Of a DNA stretch of 64,000 nt, positions 52,096 through 63,061 are shown in pieces. The notes under the pieces were generated by a model. That model saw nothing but the letters and a program-made list of their open reading frames with translations. It was not told the DNA's origin and ran no database searches. This DNA comes from Eutreptiella sp. 'Long Island Sound 2002' (taxonomy: Eukaryota > Euglenozoa > Euglenophyceae > Eutreptiales > Eutreptiaceae). The stretch is from the NCBI GenBank assembly GCA_964036045.1, contig OZ038392.1:21912090-21976089 (forward strand), read 5' to 3'. The position numbers were made by a program, and so were the translations under genes. Each line of letters begins with the position of its first letter. The first letter of the stretch is position 1.

Positions 52096-54369
52096 ATGAC
52101 TCTTTTGCCATTTTTTTTGCAGATCTGGGAGGCAAGCCCCTTCCCGAAGGAGAAGGTCCGGGCACCTGTTCCCGGGCCCTCCGCCCCTCATCCCCCTGTT
52201 TCCATCCGCGACGATCTAGCCGCAGCGGTTGAGGAGGGAATTTTAGAGGCGGCCAGGCAGGCAAGCCTGGAAATCAGGGCTGAAGGAGCTCCCCAAGTGG
52301 ACTCCTGGCTGCGGACCACCGAGATCAGCGGTCCGACAGCCTGCTCAGGCCCTTCAGGACACGGCATGTACTGTCCTGCCGACTGCTCCTGCAGATTCCA
52401 GCGAGATGCTGAGCTCCAACAGCTCAAAGATCAAATGAGCCTCATCATTCAAACGCTGGGAATAAAAAATCTTTTCAAGACGCACATGCGGTCTGAGGGC
52501 GCCTCATCGGTGGAACAAGCAACAGAGCCATCGGAGGAGGCGACAGAAATTTTTTCAATTGCTTTTTCGGTGGACTCCAGGACCACAGATGCAAGGATCA
52601 GCAGGACCAAGCTAAAGGAAAGGGTTAAAATCTCTCGTTCTGAGAGTAGGACGGCGAAGGCTAGGACTGAGGCTCAGAATGCCAAGCGAACTGCCTCCCG
52701 TACTGCCCCTCCTGCTGCTGATTCCAATACCTTAGCCCAGCTGTTGCTCGCCCAGACCCTCGCCGGAGCTGGTGTGGCGAATGATGCCGCCAAGGTGTCT
52801 GCCATTACGGCCGGTGTTGGGCTGGATTCGCTTCTTAACCCTACTTCCTTGCGACTTCGTCAGGTTGCCAAGCAACCGAAGTATAATGGAAACCCCTGAC
52901 GTTGGCCTCAGTTCCAACGGGAATTTAAACTGTGGGTTAAGACTCAAAAACTCCAAGATGATCAGTTCCTGATGGCCCTCTTGGATTGCCTTGAGGGACC
53001 GCCGGCCAACACTTGGCTCAGGACTTGGAATGATCGCGAGGATACAAGTTCCCCCCTTACCTTTGATGAGGTGTGGGAACAGTTGGAGGTACGTGGATCC
53101 CGGCTGCCAGAGGACCACTACCACCAAATGTTGAAGAATTTTCCTTCATTCTCGCGATTAATCTTGCACGAAGTGCAAGACAAAAAAAAGCGCTTCTGGA
53201 ATTTAGTGGAAGAAGCTGAACATTCAGGCGAAACATTTTCTAGTGCCGAGTTGAAAAGTCTGATTTTTGACAAGATCCCCTCAGAAACTGCCGCCACCCT
53301 TCGGAACAAACAGTCCGAAGAAAAGGTCAAGACCTGGTGGGCGGAGGTGGAAGGCTTCGATGCCTCTGCCAACAAGTTTTCTGTCAGGGAGGCACTTCAA
53401 AAGTGCTCCCCCACGTCCTTTTTTAAGGTGACATTCACCGAAGAGACGTGGAAAATAAAGTTTCATGAGCACGAGGATCGGGACTTGTTTGTCCAAGTCC
53501 TCAACAGGGGAGTCAGCTTCCATGGCCAGCGCCTGAGGGCCAGAAACTGGGTGTTTTGGTACACCCCGAAGGAACTCTGGGAGGAGGTTGAGCGGCTCGC
53601 CGACGCCGCCAACCAGAATTTCCATGAGGGTCTTGGGGGAAACAAGAATACCCAGCAAAACACCCAAAATGGGGCCCAAAAGGGCAACAAAAAGGTGAAT
53701 GACACCCGGAATGTTCAGCAGCACTGTAGCATCTGCCTTCTTTTAGGTTCTACGAACCGAGCTAAGTCGCATTCTACTGATAATCACCGATGGTCTCCTT
53801 ACGATCACAAGGTGATTGGTGAAAATATCAGTAATTCGCAGAATTCAGACAGGAATGACAGACAGGTGCACGGTGGGAAGGCTGCAAAAGGGAATCCGAC
53901 CCCCTCCGGTGGAAACAAAAATCTTGGAGGCCCTGGCGGGTCCCAAGGCACAGGAAATCGGACTCCATCCGGCTCCGGTGGGCAGCCGAACGGCCAGAAA
54001 AATCCCAATGGCATCGCCGGAGGCGGAAATCGAAATCCAGGCCAAACCCCTCAATCCGGTGCAAACAAGGGAAATGCTCTAGGATTCCAGGGTAAAGGTA
54101 AGGGAAATCCTTCCGGAACCCCTTCCTCTGGTAAGGGCAGAGGGCGTGGCGAGGGTGGAGGTCCATCATCCGGCGGCCGTGGCCGTGGACGTGGAAAGGG
54201 CAACCATCGTGTGGATCAGGTCTCAGGTGCAGATCAGGTGTCCGATGCGGACCGAGATTATGAATTAAATGCCTTGAATCCAGCAGATGATCCGCTCCAA
54301 GATGAGTGGGTCGACGAATCAGGGTGTGTCCATAATGTTAACGCAGCCAATGGAGGTCAGAACGCCTAG
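52096..54369 (+). pseudogene. gag: Element 3 gag, main part
   Basis: One frame interrupted by TGA at 52897-52899 within a conserved capsid block (KYNGNP...RWPQFQREFKLW; compare YDGNP in elements 1 and 2). N-terminal coiled coil (RDDLAAAVEEGILEAAR), a capsid-like region (LLDCLEGPPANTWLRTW), an RRM-like block (FFKVTFTEETWKIKFHEHED, then GVSFHGQRLRARNW), a knuckle (HCSICLLLGSTN...KSHSTDNH) and a Gly/Asn/Pro then Gly/Arg-rich tail. Ends in TAG 54367-54369, after which the same frame stays open into protease. Confidence 0.82.
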
Positions 54370-55761
54370 GGGAGCCACGAAAATTGCCCCTCACCAGGCG
54401 ATTTCAGGCATGATCCCCAGATTCCTTCTCGACCACTACTTGATGTAGGGTCGCTTGTCTCCTCTCCCCTGGATCCGGCAGCGGATCCTTCTGTTGTAGT
54501 AGACGAGGTTGGTGTACAGTCCAAGCACAGGGCCCGTCAGTTTGTCACAAAGCTGTGGGTCTCTGATTGCAAGGGCAATTTCCACCTCGCCACTTGTTTG
54601 TGTGACAATGGATCGGAGGTAAATCTCCAATCCAATTCTTTTTTGCCTGACGACTGCGTGTTTGATTCGCCTCATCCTGTTACCCTCGAGGGAGTTTCTG
54701 GACATTCTCTCGCAGGTGGGCAACGCGGTTGTTATATATCAACTCATTTGGTCGCTCAAGACCTTTGGGAAGAGGGCAATGTGGAGGAAGTTATCCTTAA
54801 GGATGACTACTTCTATCGTGCCGACATAAAGTATGACCTTTACTTGGGCCATCCTTGGCTTCGCAAGAACAGGGTGGCGCCCGTAGGTCATCGGCGTTGT
54901 TTTTTGCTGGAGTCAGGTCCCTTGGAGCGTCCTGAATTTCGTTTTTTGCACGCAGGGTTTAAAAGTGCAGAAGAATGTTTGAAGCAAAAGGTTACACCAA
55001 AGTTTGGCGAAGATGTCACCATTGCAGAGGTGAATGGGAGTGCTGATTACTCCCGAGAGTTAGAATGTCTTCGTAGGGACTCCCAGCCACGACGCCCTTC
55101 GCGCTGGCACTCTTCATCCTACAGAGTTGTCGACAAATGGCGCGATACAATTTGTGAATATTATTATGAACACCATTCCTTTTGGCCACAGTGTGATGCC
55201 TTTGCTAACCGCGAGAACAAGCGCTTTGACAAGCACTTTCGCGACGCTTGGACCCATAAATGGGACAAGAAGTTATGGATGAATCCTCCGTTTCACTTAA
55301 TCCAGCAGGTCATCCACAAAATCAAGCAAGATAAAACCCAGGCGATTTTAGTTGTGCCCTTGTGGGACGACAAGCCTTGGTTTCAGGAATTGCAAGACAT
55401 TTGTGTAGATTACATCGAACTTCCCAGGAAGATTAAGCTGTATGCCAGGGACGACACAGGTCCCCTGCCACAGCGGCCCTGGAGTTCGCTTGCATTCCTG
55501 GTGGATGGAAGGCTTTCTGACTCTGATTCTGCTGATTCTAGTACTGATTCCTGTGTTGGGTCTGAATCTGAGGTTGAGCGTGGTACTGATGATGAATCTA
55601 TTTTTTCTGATTTTTGTCCGTCAGATGCCCCAGGTGATCCAACGTCAAATGGATCCGCCTCGTCTCCCTCTTCCCCAATACGATCTACATCCAAAAGAAT
55701 CTACCGCGCACGGACGACAAAAAAATTTTCTTCGCGCCGCAAATTCAGAGTTTTTTTATGA
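54370..55761 (+). pseudogene. pol: Element 3 protease and Dam-like domain
   Basis: Same frame as gag after the TAG. The protease active site is LCDNGSEVNLQ, with DNG in place of DTG/DSG, followed by YDLYLGHPWLRKN. A Dam-methyltransferase-like segment follows (about 55120-55510): CDAFANRENKRFDKHF, KLWMNPPFHLIQQVIHKI and AILVVPLWDDKPWFQEL. The NPPF motif (55282-55293) is the catalytic signature of N6-adenine methyltransferases and is kept only in this element. An acidic serine-rich linker leads to a frame change near the A-run at about 55720. Confidence 0.8.
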
Positions 55762-58700
55762 AAAACCCCGTGTGGAAGCTTTCATAGATCCTTTCGAGGA
55801 GCTGGATCACGAAGAGAATCTCTGGAATGTCGACACTCGACCCACCTATCTTCAAGAGGCAGTTGATACGGACCTTTTTAGGGACATCCGTAAGAAGATT
55901 CTTCCTGCCAAGGCCGAAGAAATCGCCAAAGTTTTTTCGACAGTAATTCCTGGCGATCAGGTGGACACTGAGTTGTGTTCCAAGAAAAGAGACAGGATTT
56001 TTGAGGAACGGAAGGACACAACCCTTTCGGGGAAGTTGATCAAAAAACCCCCTTTCCGTGGGCAGTTCGTTGAAGCCTTCATCGAGCTTCGTGAAGGGTA
56101 CAAGGCGAAGAAACAGCGTCCTTATGAGAACCATGGACAGAAACATGAGATACTCAGAAAAATAATCGAGAGAAATCTCAGAGAACTTGGTTGGCTTGAG
56201 GGTTGTATGACCAGCGAGTGGTGCTGTGCACCCTTCACAATGCCGAAGCCGCCGCCTGCAGACCAGAACACTATTGATGGTTGGCGAATGGTTGTTGATT
56301 TTCGCAACCTCAACGCCGAAACCAAGGCGGATTCACACCCCCTGCCCCTCATTAAGGAGGAAATCGCCAAGAGGGCAAGAGGTCGTTTGTTTTCTGTGCT
56401 GGATCTCCGTCACGGCTTTCACCAAATGCCGTTGAGGAAGGACAGCCGACCTCTCACCTGTATGTGCACGCCATGTGGCCCAGTCCAGTGGACGGTCATG
56501 CCCATGGGCCTGAAGAACGCCCCTTCGTTTTTTCAAAGAATGATGGAGGATGTGCTTTTTACAGCTCATCCTGAGCTTCGTGCCTTCGTGAGTGTGTACA
56601 TAGATGACATAATCATCGCGACAGAGGGGGAGGGACTGACCGAAGCCGAGCTGGTGGCCCTACATGAAAAGCAGCTGAACCAGGTTTTGGACATTCTTGA
56701 TGCCAATCAGCTGATTTGTGGGCCAAAGAAGGGAAAACTATTTTTAAAATCAGTCGAATTTTGTGGTTCCCTCCTTGAGAATGGCACCCGACGACCCAGT
56801 CCAGGGAAGCTCGTCGCTATTCAGAAGTGGAAGCGCCCTGAGACGATCACGGAATTGAGAGGATTCCTGGGTTGTTGCAATTTTTACCACACTTTTGTGC
56901 CGAATTATGCCAAATTTGCTGCCCCCCTCACTGAATTATTGAAGGTAGGGAGGGATGCGGGCAAGGCAGGTTCAAAGGTTCGTGTCAAGTGGACTGACAA
57001 GTGCGAGGAGGCCTTCCATCACTTGAAGGCGGCCCTCTGCGAAGTCGCCACGTTGCATGTGCCAAAATTCGACCGACCCTTCTAGATAAGAACCGACGCT
57101 TCTAGGTACGCGATCGGAGCTGTCCTTGAACAGGTTGATGAAGCCACATGTGATCATTACCCTCTTGCATTTTGGTCTCGGAAGCTAGCTCCACGCCAGA
57201 TGCAATGGTCACCGCGTGAGCAAGAGACTTATGCCATAGTCTGCGCTCTGAAGAAGTACCAATCGTGGGTTGGCACCAATCGAGTCGAGATCCTGACGGA
57301 TCATCGATCTCTGGAGTATTGGGCCACCGAACACATTGATACTATCGCGAGCCCAGCTGGTCGACGGGCCAGATGGCATGAATTTGTCAGTCTGTTTGAC
57401 CTCCATGTGTCGTATTTGCCTGGAAAACACAACACGGTAGCGGATGCTCTGAGCCGATGGGCTTACCCCGCTTCAGAGGGGCTGCAAAATACCATCATCC
57501 ATGGTACGGAGCAGGACCGCCACGTCGTAATCGAGTGGGATCAAGAAGAAAAAAAGCTCATTCGACGTGAATGCATGCAATGCTCTGTTAAACAGCACGC
57601 ATTACCGTGTCATGATATCACGGCCTTCTCAGATCCGGCGCATGCCCATGAGATTATCACCAAATCACTGAAAGTCGTGGAGAAAGTCACCGATCCCTCC
57701 TCAGGGAGTGTGAAACGGTTCGAGTATACCCGACCTGTAAGTGGATTTCGGTTGATTCAGGGCATTAAGCGTCGAGATCCGGCCAAAACTCCACCCCTGC
57801 CGAAAGATTCCCTTATCATCCATGACTGGACGAACGATTATCTGCATGATTCCATGTTTAAAGAGGTCTTTGAGAATCTCAAATCCAAAGATGCTCACAA
57901 GGATGGAATTTATTCTGAATATTCGTTGGATGGGGGGAAGCTGTGGATGGAGGGTAAGTTGTGCGTACCAGACGCCCTGGCCCCCCGAGTGTTAAACTGG
58001 TGGCACAAACGGGAGTCCCCCCGCGCACATGGCCGTAGATTATGGTCGATTATTAAACATAGGTTGTTCGGCTCAAGGCTATATACTCATTGTATGAAAG
58101 TAGCCGCCGGATGTGCCCAATGTGCTGTCTCGACGCCCCCCAGCGCGAAGAAGCACGGCCATCTGAGGCCACACCCTATTCCGGAGCGCCTCTTTAACAG
58201 AGTCACCAGTGATTTTTTCCATCTTGGTGAACTCGACGACGAAGAGTGCCATTGAACCAACAAGAAGGTCAATGGAGTGCTCCTTATACAATGCCGTCAT
58301 TCTGGCTACATTCAGGTGTTGCCTTGCAACGTCGAGTCAATGACTGGCAAAGCTGCCGCCAAATGGTGCGCGCAGACCTGGATGGGAGGTTGGGACGTCC
58401 CATCCGAGGTGGTTACGGACTCAGGCAAAGAGTACACCTCCGAATGGTGGAAGAAATTATGTGCTCGCCTTGGAATCCACCACCTGAGATGTGAAATCCA
58501 CTCACATCGAGCGCTGCCTGGCGAAAGAGCCGGCCGCTCTATTATAAATATGCTTCGTAAGGAGCTCGCCAGTGAGAAAGACTTCCATTGGCTTGAAGTT
58601 CTCTTCGCATTGCTTCGCCGTTACCACAACACGCCATTGTACCATGGCCTTTCTCCAAATGAAACTGTCTTTGGACGAAAGAAGTGTTGGTGGAACATGC

Positions 58701-59554
58701 CGTTGAATAATCCTCGCCCTTGTAAAGATGCTTCGTTGTTTTTGGACGAAATCCAAGGAGCAGAAAAAACTGTCTCGAAATTATTTGATAAGCATCAAGC
58801 TGACTGGCTTTGGGTCCAGAATCAAGGCCGAAAAAACCCCCACAATTTTGAAGTCGATGATCGAGTTTGGCTTCGAAAAACCGAAACCACCCCGGACGGA
58901 GATGATAAGCTTCTTCCCTTGTGGGAGGGGCCATTCGCTGTTACAGCGCGTCTAGGTGAGAACAGGTGGAGGATTCGTGTGGATGTCAGCAGGGAAATTG
59001 AAGTTTTGGGCGATCGCCTCAAGAGAGAGATCCCCTCCCCCAAGGATCGGGTTAAACCCCTTTTTTGGACTTCGAAATTTTTGTCCGATCGGGTCATCGA
59101 AGGGGGGAAGTACGAACTCAAGAGGATTTTAGAGGCAAGACGTGACGAAAAGGGCGAATGGGAATTTCTATGTGAGTGGAGGGGCTTTGATTCCAGTCAC
59201 AACAACTGGGAACCAGCCGTTTCTTTTGTCCATGGGTACACCAAGGGGTTCATCAACTTCCTCAAGAAGCACCCCGAAATTGGCGTACTCCTGACAGACT
59301 GTCTGTCGAAACCCGACAGACAGGTGGAGAGCGACGGAAAAAGACCTGTGGTGAATCGAGATCCAGCCTTTTACGGCCCTCAGCAGCCACCTTCCAGGGC
59401 TGATCCGTCGATCTCCCCTCCTGCGGTCAGGCCAGCCCAGGAGCCAAATGAGGACCAAGCTTCGAGTTCGGCCGCTGATTTGCAGCGCCCAAGCCGTACG
59501 AGGGCCCCACCAGACAGGTTGGTGGTCACATGTATTCGTGCTTGGCCGAATTGA
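55690..59554 (+). pseudogene. pol: Element 3 pol: RT - RNase H - integrase - chromodomain
   Basis: One frame with two in-frame stops: TAG 57083-57085 just before the RNase H start (IRTDASRYAIGAVLEQ) and TGA 58253-58255 inside the integrase core. Reverse transcriptase: VVDFRNLNAETKADSHPLPL, VLDLRHGFHQMP, YIDD at about 56597-56608. RNase H: ILTDHRSLEYW and PGKHNTVADALSRWAYP. Integrase: a HH-CC zinc region ending CAQC, the second aspartate in VVTDSGKEYTSEWW, the third position in LPGERAGRSIINML. Chromodomain: LCEWRGFDSSHNNWEP (about 59170). The C-terminal tail is proline/serine-rich. All three stops in this element could come from single G:C to A:T changes. Confidence 0.85.
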
Positions 59555-61244
59555 GGGAGACCCGTCGTGACTTGAGTCGCCGACGCCTCGCCCCGTCGAC
59601 CACTTATTCCAATGTGAGTGTTCTGACAACTTGAAAAAACCACATTCTGCTCAATCCACTGTTCATTCTTCCTGATTACGACATGATGTGGAGAACTGCG
59701 AATGTTTGATAATTTGACGTCAATCAACTTTTCTTTGGTCTCCGTTCGGCAGACAAGGCGTAGATACGCTGCCGAAAGCCACGGAGTGTGCTGCCGTGTC
59801 CAGAAAAAACCAAACTCAGGCTTAATTCAGGCAGATCCGGGGTAATCTTGTCTCTGTTGGTCTGTGCATCTTTGGAATTTGGCTACTCGTGCAGATGGAA
59901 GCAAATGTACATAGTAAAAACGCTGGCCAGCGACATTCACCCCTACAGGCACCCCTCAGATCTTACCTTCATTTGCCGTGATGCTGAAGCCAAAGTCCAG
60001 ATTCAGATCCAGATTCCTTGAATTTACCTTGAATTCCTCAGGTTTGTCCATCATTCTGCCACTGTTGCGCAAAACCCCGACGTCAATTGTTCAGACAACC
60101 TTCATATAGGAGCTCTAGGGACTTCTAACAGCAACCTCTGAGGTCCGTAAGCTTCGGTGTATTTTTGGCACACGCCAATGTGAGCTCAATCCGACCTGAA
60201 ACTGTCGAAAATGGTGAATCCAAGTGTCTTGTGGGACTCAATCGAAAGATGGGCCTTGTCCAAGTCGATTGACACCGCCGCCACTGTAAAGAAAGGACTA
60301 TTCGGTGTCTCTCAGTTATATACTGTCAGTAAAGCGCCTTCAGCGAACCTTCGGCGCGTTACATGCCAAGGATCCAGGGCCATCATGTCCCATCATGATG
60401 CATCATCACATGATCCACATTTTCATGGAATCTGTTGGATGCTCGCGAACCAACGTGCCGGCAAGCACAATTCAGCTGAATAAACGACAATATATATTAA
60501 CTCTAGTCTAAACGAAGGTGTTAGTAGTTTCAGTTCTAGACATTCCGCTTCATTTCACCTTCATCTTAGGGAATTTGCTCATTTTAGGACAGTTTAGGTT
60601 GATTTCCTTGTCATCTCCTCTCATTCCTCGAAGATCTGTTTACGGCTTTGCCTAACTTCGTTGACGCTGATGTTTTTCTGTTCACTTAGGGCCTGCAGAC
60701 TACATTTGTATTTGTTTTCCCTCTCTGTGATTGTTTCATCTCCTTCATCTCTGCTCAAATTGATTCTCAATCTTGCTGAACCTTGTGATCATCCACCAGA
60801 TGCGCCAAATCTGAAGCACATGCTGCACTTTTCAGAACGAGAAAAGCGGGAGTAACACGATGTAGAGTACGTGGAGGACACCGTAGCGTGCCCGCGACAG
60901 CTAAACTGTGCCAGAGTGCCGAGATGTCACTCCATTTCTTGATTCTCCCACTCAATCCAGCAGTGATCTACCTCATTCTCAACCAGGGCATGGTTTGGTA
61001 TCGATTCTCGATACGTTTACATGCTTTTTAGCCCTTAACCTAATGTTTTACTGCCCGGAGGACTGTTCGTCACTCCTCATTCTGTCTCATTTCAGGTTCA
61101 TCCATCCTGATTCAGTGCCAATTCAGCCCAAATCAGGTCAGATCAAGCAGATTTCGCCCCATCGAGGCTACATTTCTATTTTTTTCTCGGACTTACCCGC
61201 ACTACGTTCTTCGTTGACGTAGAGACACACCCCAGTGTGTTTTT
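59555..61244 (+). other. Element 3 3' noncoding region
   Basis: About 1.7 kb between the pol stop and the polypurine tract, AT-richer than the coding part. No supported reading frame, and no internal repeat seen. Confidence 0.7.
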
Positions 61245-61254
61245 GGAGGGGGAG
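61245..61254 (+). other. Element 3 polypurine tract
   Basis: GGAGGGGGAG directly before the LTR start TGTAAG. Confidence 0.88.
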
Positions 61255-61788
61255 TGTAAGTGCGGCTAACCCCCATCTGCTCAGATTTTCGCAGATCTGC
61301 CCCAGATTGGCTACATTTTGGCCATTTTCTCTGCTTCGGCGGAATCGCCGCCCCGCAGCTCAGTCTCAGGATCAGACCTATATATTTCTGATGTGCCGGA
61401 TCTGATTCCGCGGTCCATTCATCGTAAATCCGCCGCGTTCCGATCATTTACCCGGAATCGCCAGTTGCCGCTGACGCGCGCCCGCGAGCCAAATGGGCCA
61501 AATATTTTTTCACAATCGGATTTTTATGAATCTTTTCAGATAGATATGGACACTCAGATGTACTTAGGAATATCCGCATCAATTTTCTTCATAGACTGGG
61601 ATTTTTTGCCGGATAACAATCAGCATGGATCTTGCCTCCGTTGTCGCCGCTCTTGCCTCCGTTGGTGTCCGTGTATCCGGTTCTGCCCCCAACAGCAGCG
61701 TTCAGGTCGACTCCTCGCGTGCCTGCCCCCCTGGTCTTGCCGGCCCTGAGCCCTCCGGCACCATCCACGACCTAGGGCAGCACTTTCA
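61255..61788 (+). repeat. Element 3 3' LTR
   Basis: 534 bp, repeats 50966-51499. Contains the orphan gag start at 61625. Confidence 0.95.
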
Positions 61789-63061
61789 TTTGCATGGATG
61801 CAAACCGAAGCTTTGCTTCCCTTTTGCAACAAGGGTTGAGGTTCAACGCATAATGGAAACATTTTTAACACCTCAATCCTTGAAGCACACTATTTATGGG
61901 AAAAAGTGCATATATCGGCGATATTGGCATGTACATATCTTTGGGACCTTGAGGAGCAAAAATATGAGTAAACATCTTCGGAGTAGGCCCATAGTAGGTG
62001 CCCTCAAATATGCACACTATGGTTAGATTGTCTCCGCCCACTCGTGTCATTGGTGCTTGCATATGAGCGCGTGTGCAAAGAGGCAGTATGGCACGCGTGC
62101 TCACAAGGCGACATTATATAAAATAGAAGAAAAGGTTGCAAAAATCAACCAAGCCATCCACAATGTCCTTCCCGGTCTCTACTTTACATATTGCCTTGAT
62201 TCAAGGCTCAACTCGCCATAGGCTTCGAGCACGAGCCTCGGGGGACTGGCCATTTTGGCCTAACTTTCGACGAAAATATGCCCTTTTCCAAAAAATGAGT
62301 TTTGGTACACTTTGAATTGCGTGGAGCCATCGTTGAGTTGGCTCGAAAAAAACGAAAATGAGCTAGGGCTTTTGGTCTTGTGAGCATTGTGTTAGGTTAT
62401 TAACGTTCATGCGCACAAGGCTACAAAGTTAGCGTTTGCGCACGCAAACGACCTGGGTTTACAACACCCATATGCTGCCTAAAACATCCCTATTGCCCGC
62501 TTCCCTATACAAAGTGATATGCCCACGTGAAAGGGGCATGGATGAAAGGCATAGAGGGGGAATGTAGGGTTCCGTCCGAACTCATGGTCCTTGAGAACCA
62601 TGACTTCGAGCAATCGACGGAAAAGCTTGCGTGCTGATTTTCTCTCAGACGCGACGGCGAAAAATTCTGGTGAACACACCAGATGAAAGTACAAGAAAAA
62701 TCCTCTAGATCCAGCCCTTAAGTTCCTTTGGAACCTCAAAGGTACTCGAGAAAAAACCATCACAAAACTCGCCACGGAGAAGGGACGAAGGCGCCCGCAC
62801 AGGCGACAACAGGCGGCGATTTCAAGACAATTAGAAATCGCGGTAGAAATCGGGTATTTCTCCGATTTCTGACCGAAAATCGACCAAGACAATAAAATTA
62901 TGGTAATTCCCCATCGATTTAGTGGTTAGGGATCAGATTCCAGATCTCGCGGATTAGGGAACAGGGATATCCCGCTGACAGCCGGTGTCAACGGCTTCCG
63001 CACGGGTGTGACGGCTCACAGGCCTCCGGGCCATGGGCCATGAGTTCTGGGTACCGCTTCA
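61789..63061 (-). repeat. Element 4 3' LTR, piece 3 (U3 side)
   Basis: Starts with the second TTGC of the element 3 duplication and runs to the LTR end GGGTACCGCTTCA. Apart from about the last 20 bp it is not similar by eye to the U3 of element 1. No gene is supported. A hairpin CATGGT...ACCATG lies near 62582-62602. Confidence 0.8.

Larger units (their letters stand above)
50966..61788 (+). mobile_element. Element 3: Ty3/gypsy chromovirus with 534-bp LTRs, decayed
   Basis: 10.8 kb, plus strand. LTRs 50966-51499 and 61255-61788, both 534 bp, TGTAAG...TTTCA, almost identical by eye. Target duplication TTGC at 50962-50965 and 61789-61792. It has a primer site identical to element 2, a polypurine tract GGAGGGGGAG, and gag and pol in the usual order. 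In-frame stops at 52897, 57083 and 58253 and a frame change near 55700 make it defective. Confidence 0.92.

Noticed and set aside
55715-55735. Programmed frameshift at the A-run in element 3 pol
   Set aside because: The required shift is +1 relative to the upstream frame, whereas an A-AAA-AAA slip gives -1. An indel in a decayed copy is simpler.
61789-61802. TTGCATGGATGCAA palindrome taken as the start of a separate LTR
   Set aside because: The first four bases are the TTGC target duplication of element 3. What follows is the resumed LTR of element 4.
61625-62026. ORF starting MDLASVVAALASVG near the right end
   Set aside because: It is the orphan gag start in the 3' LTR of element 3 running into unrelated flanking LTR sequence.
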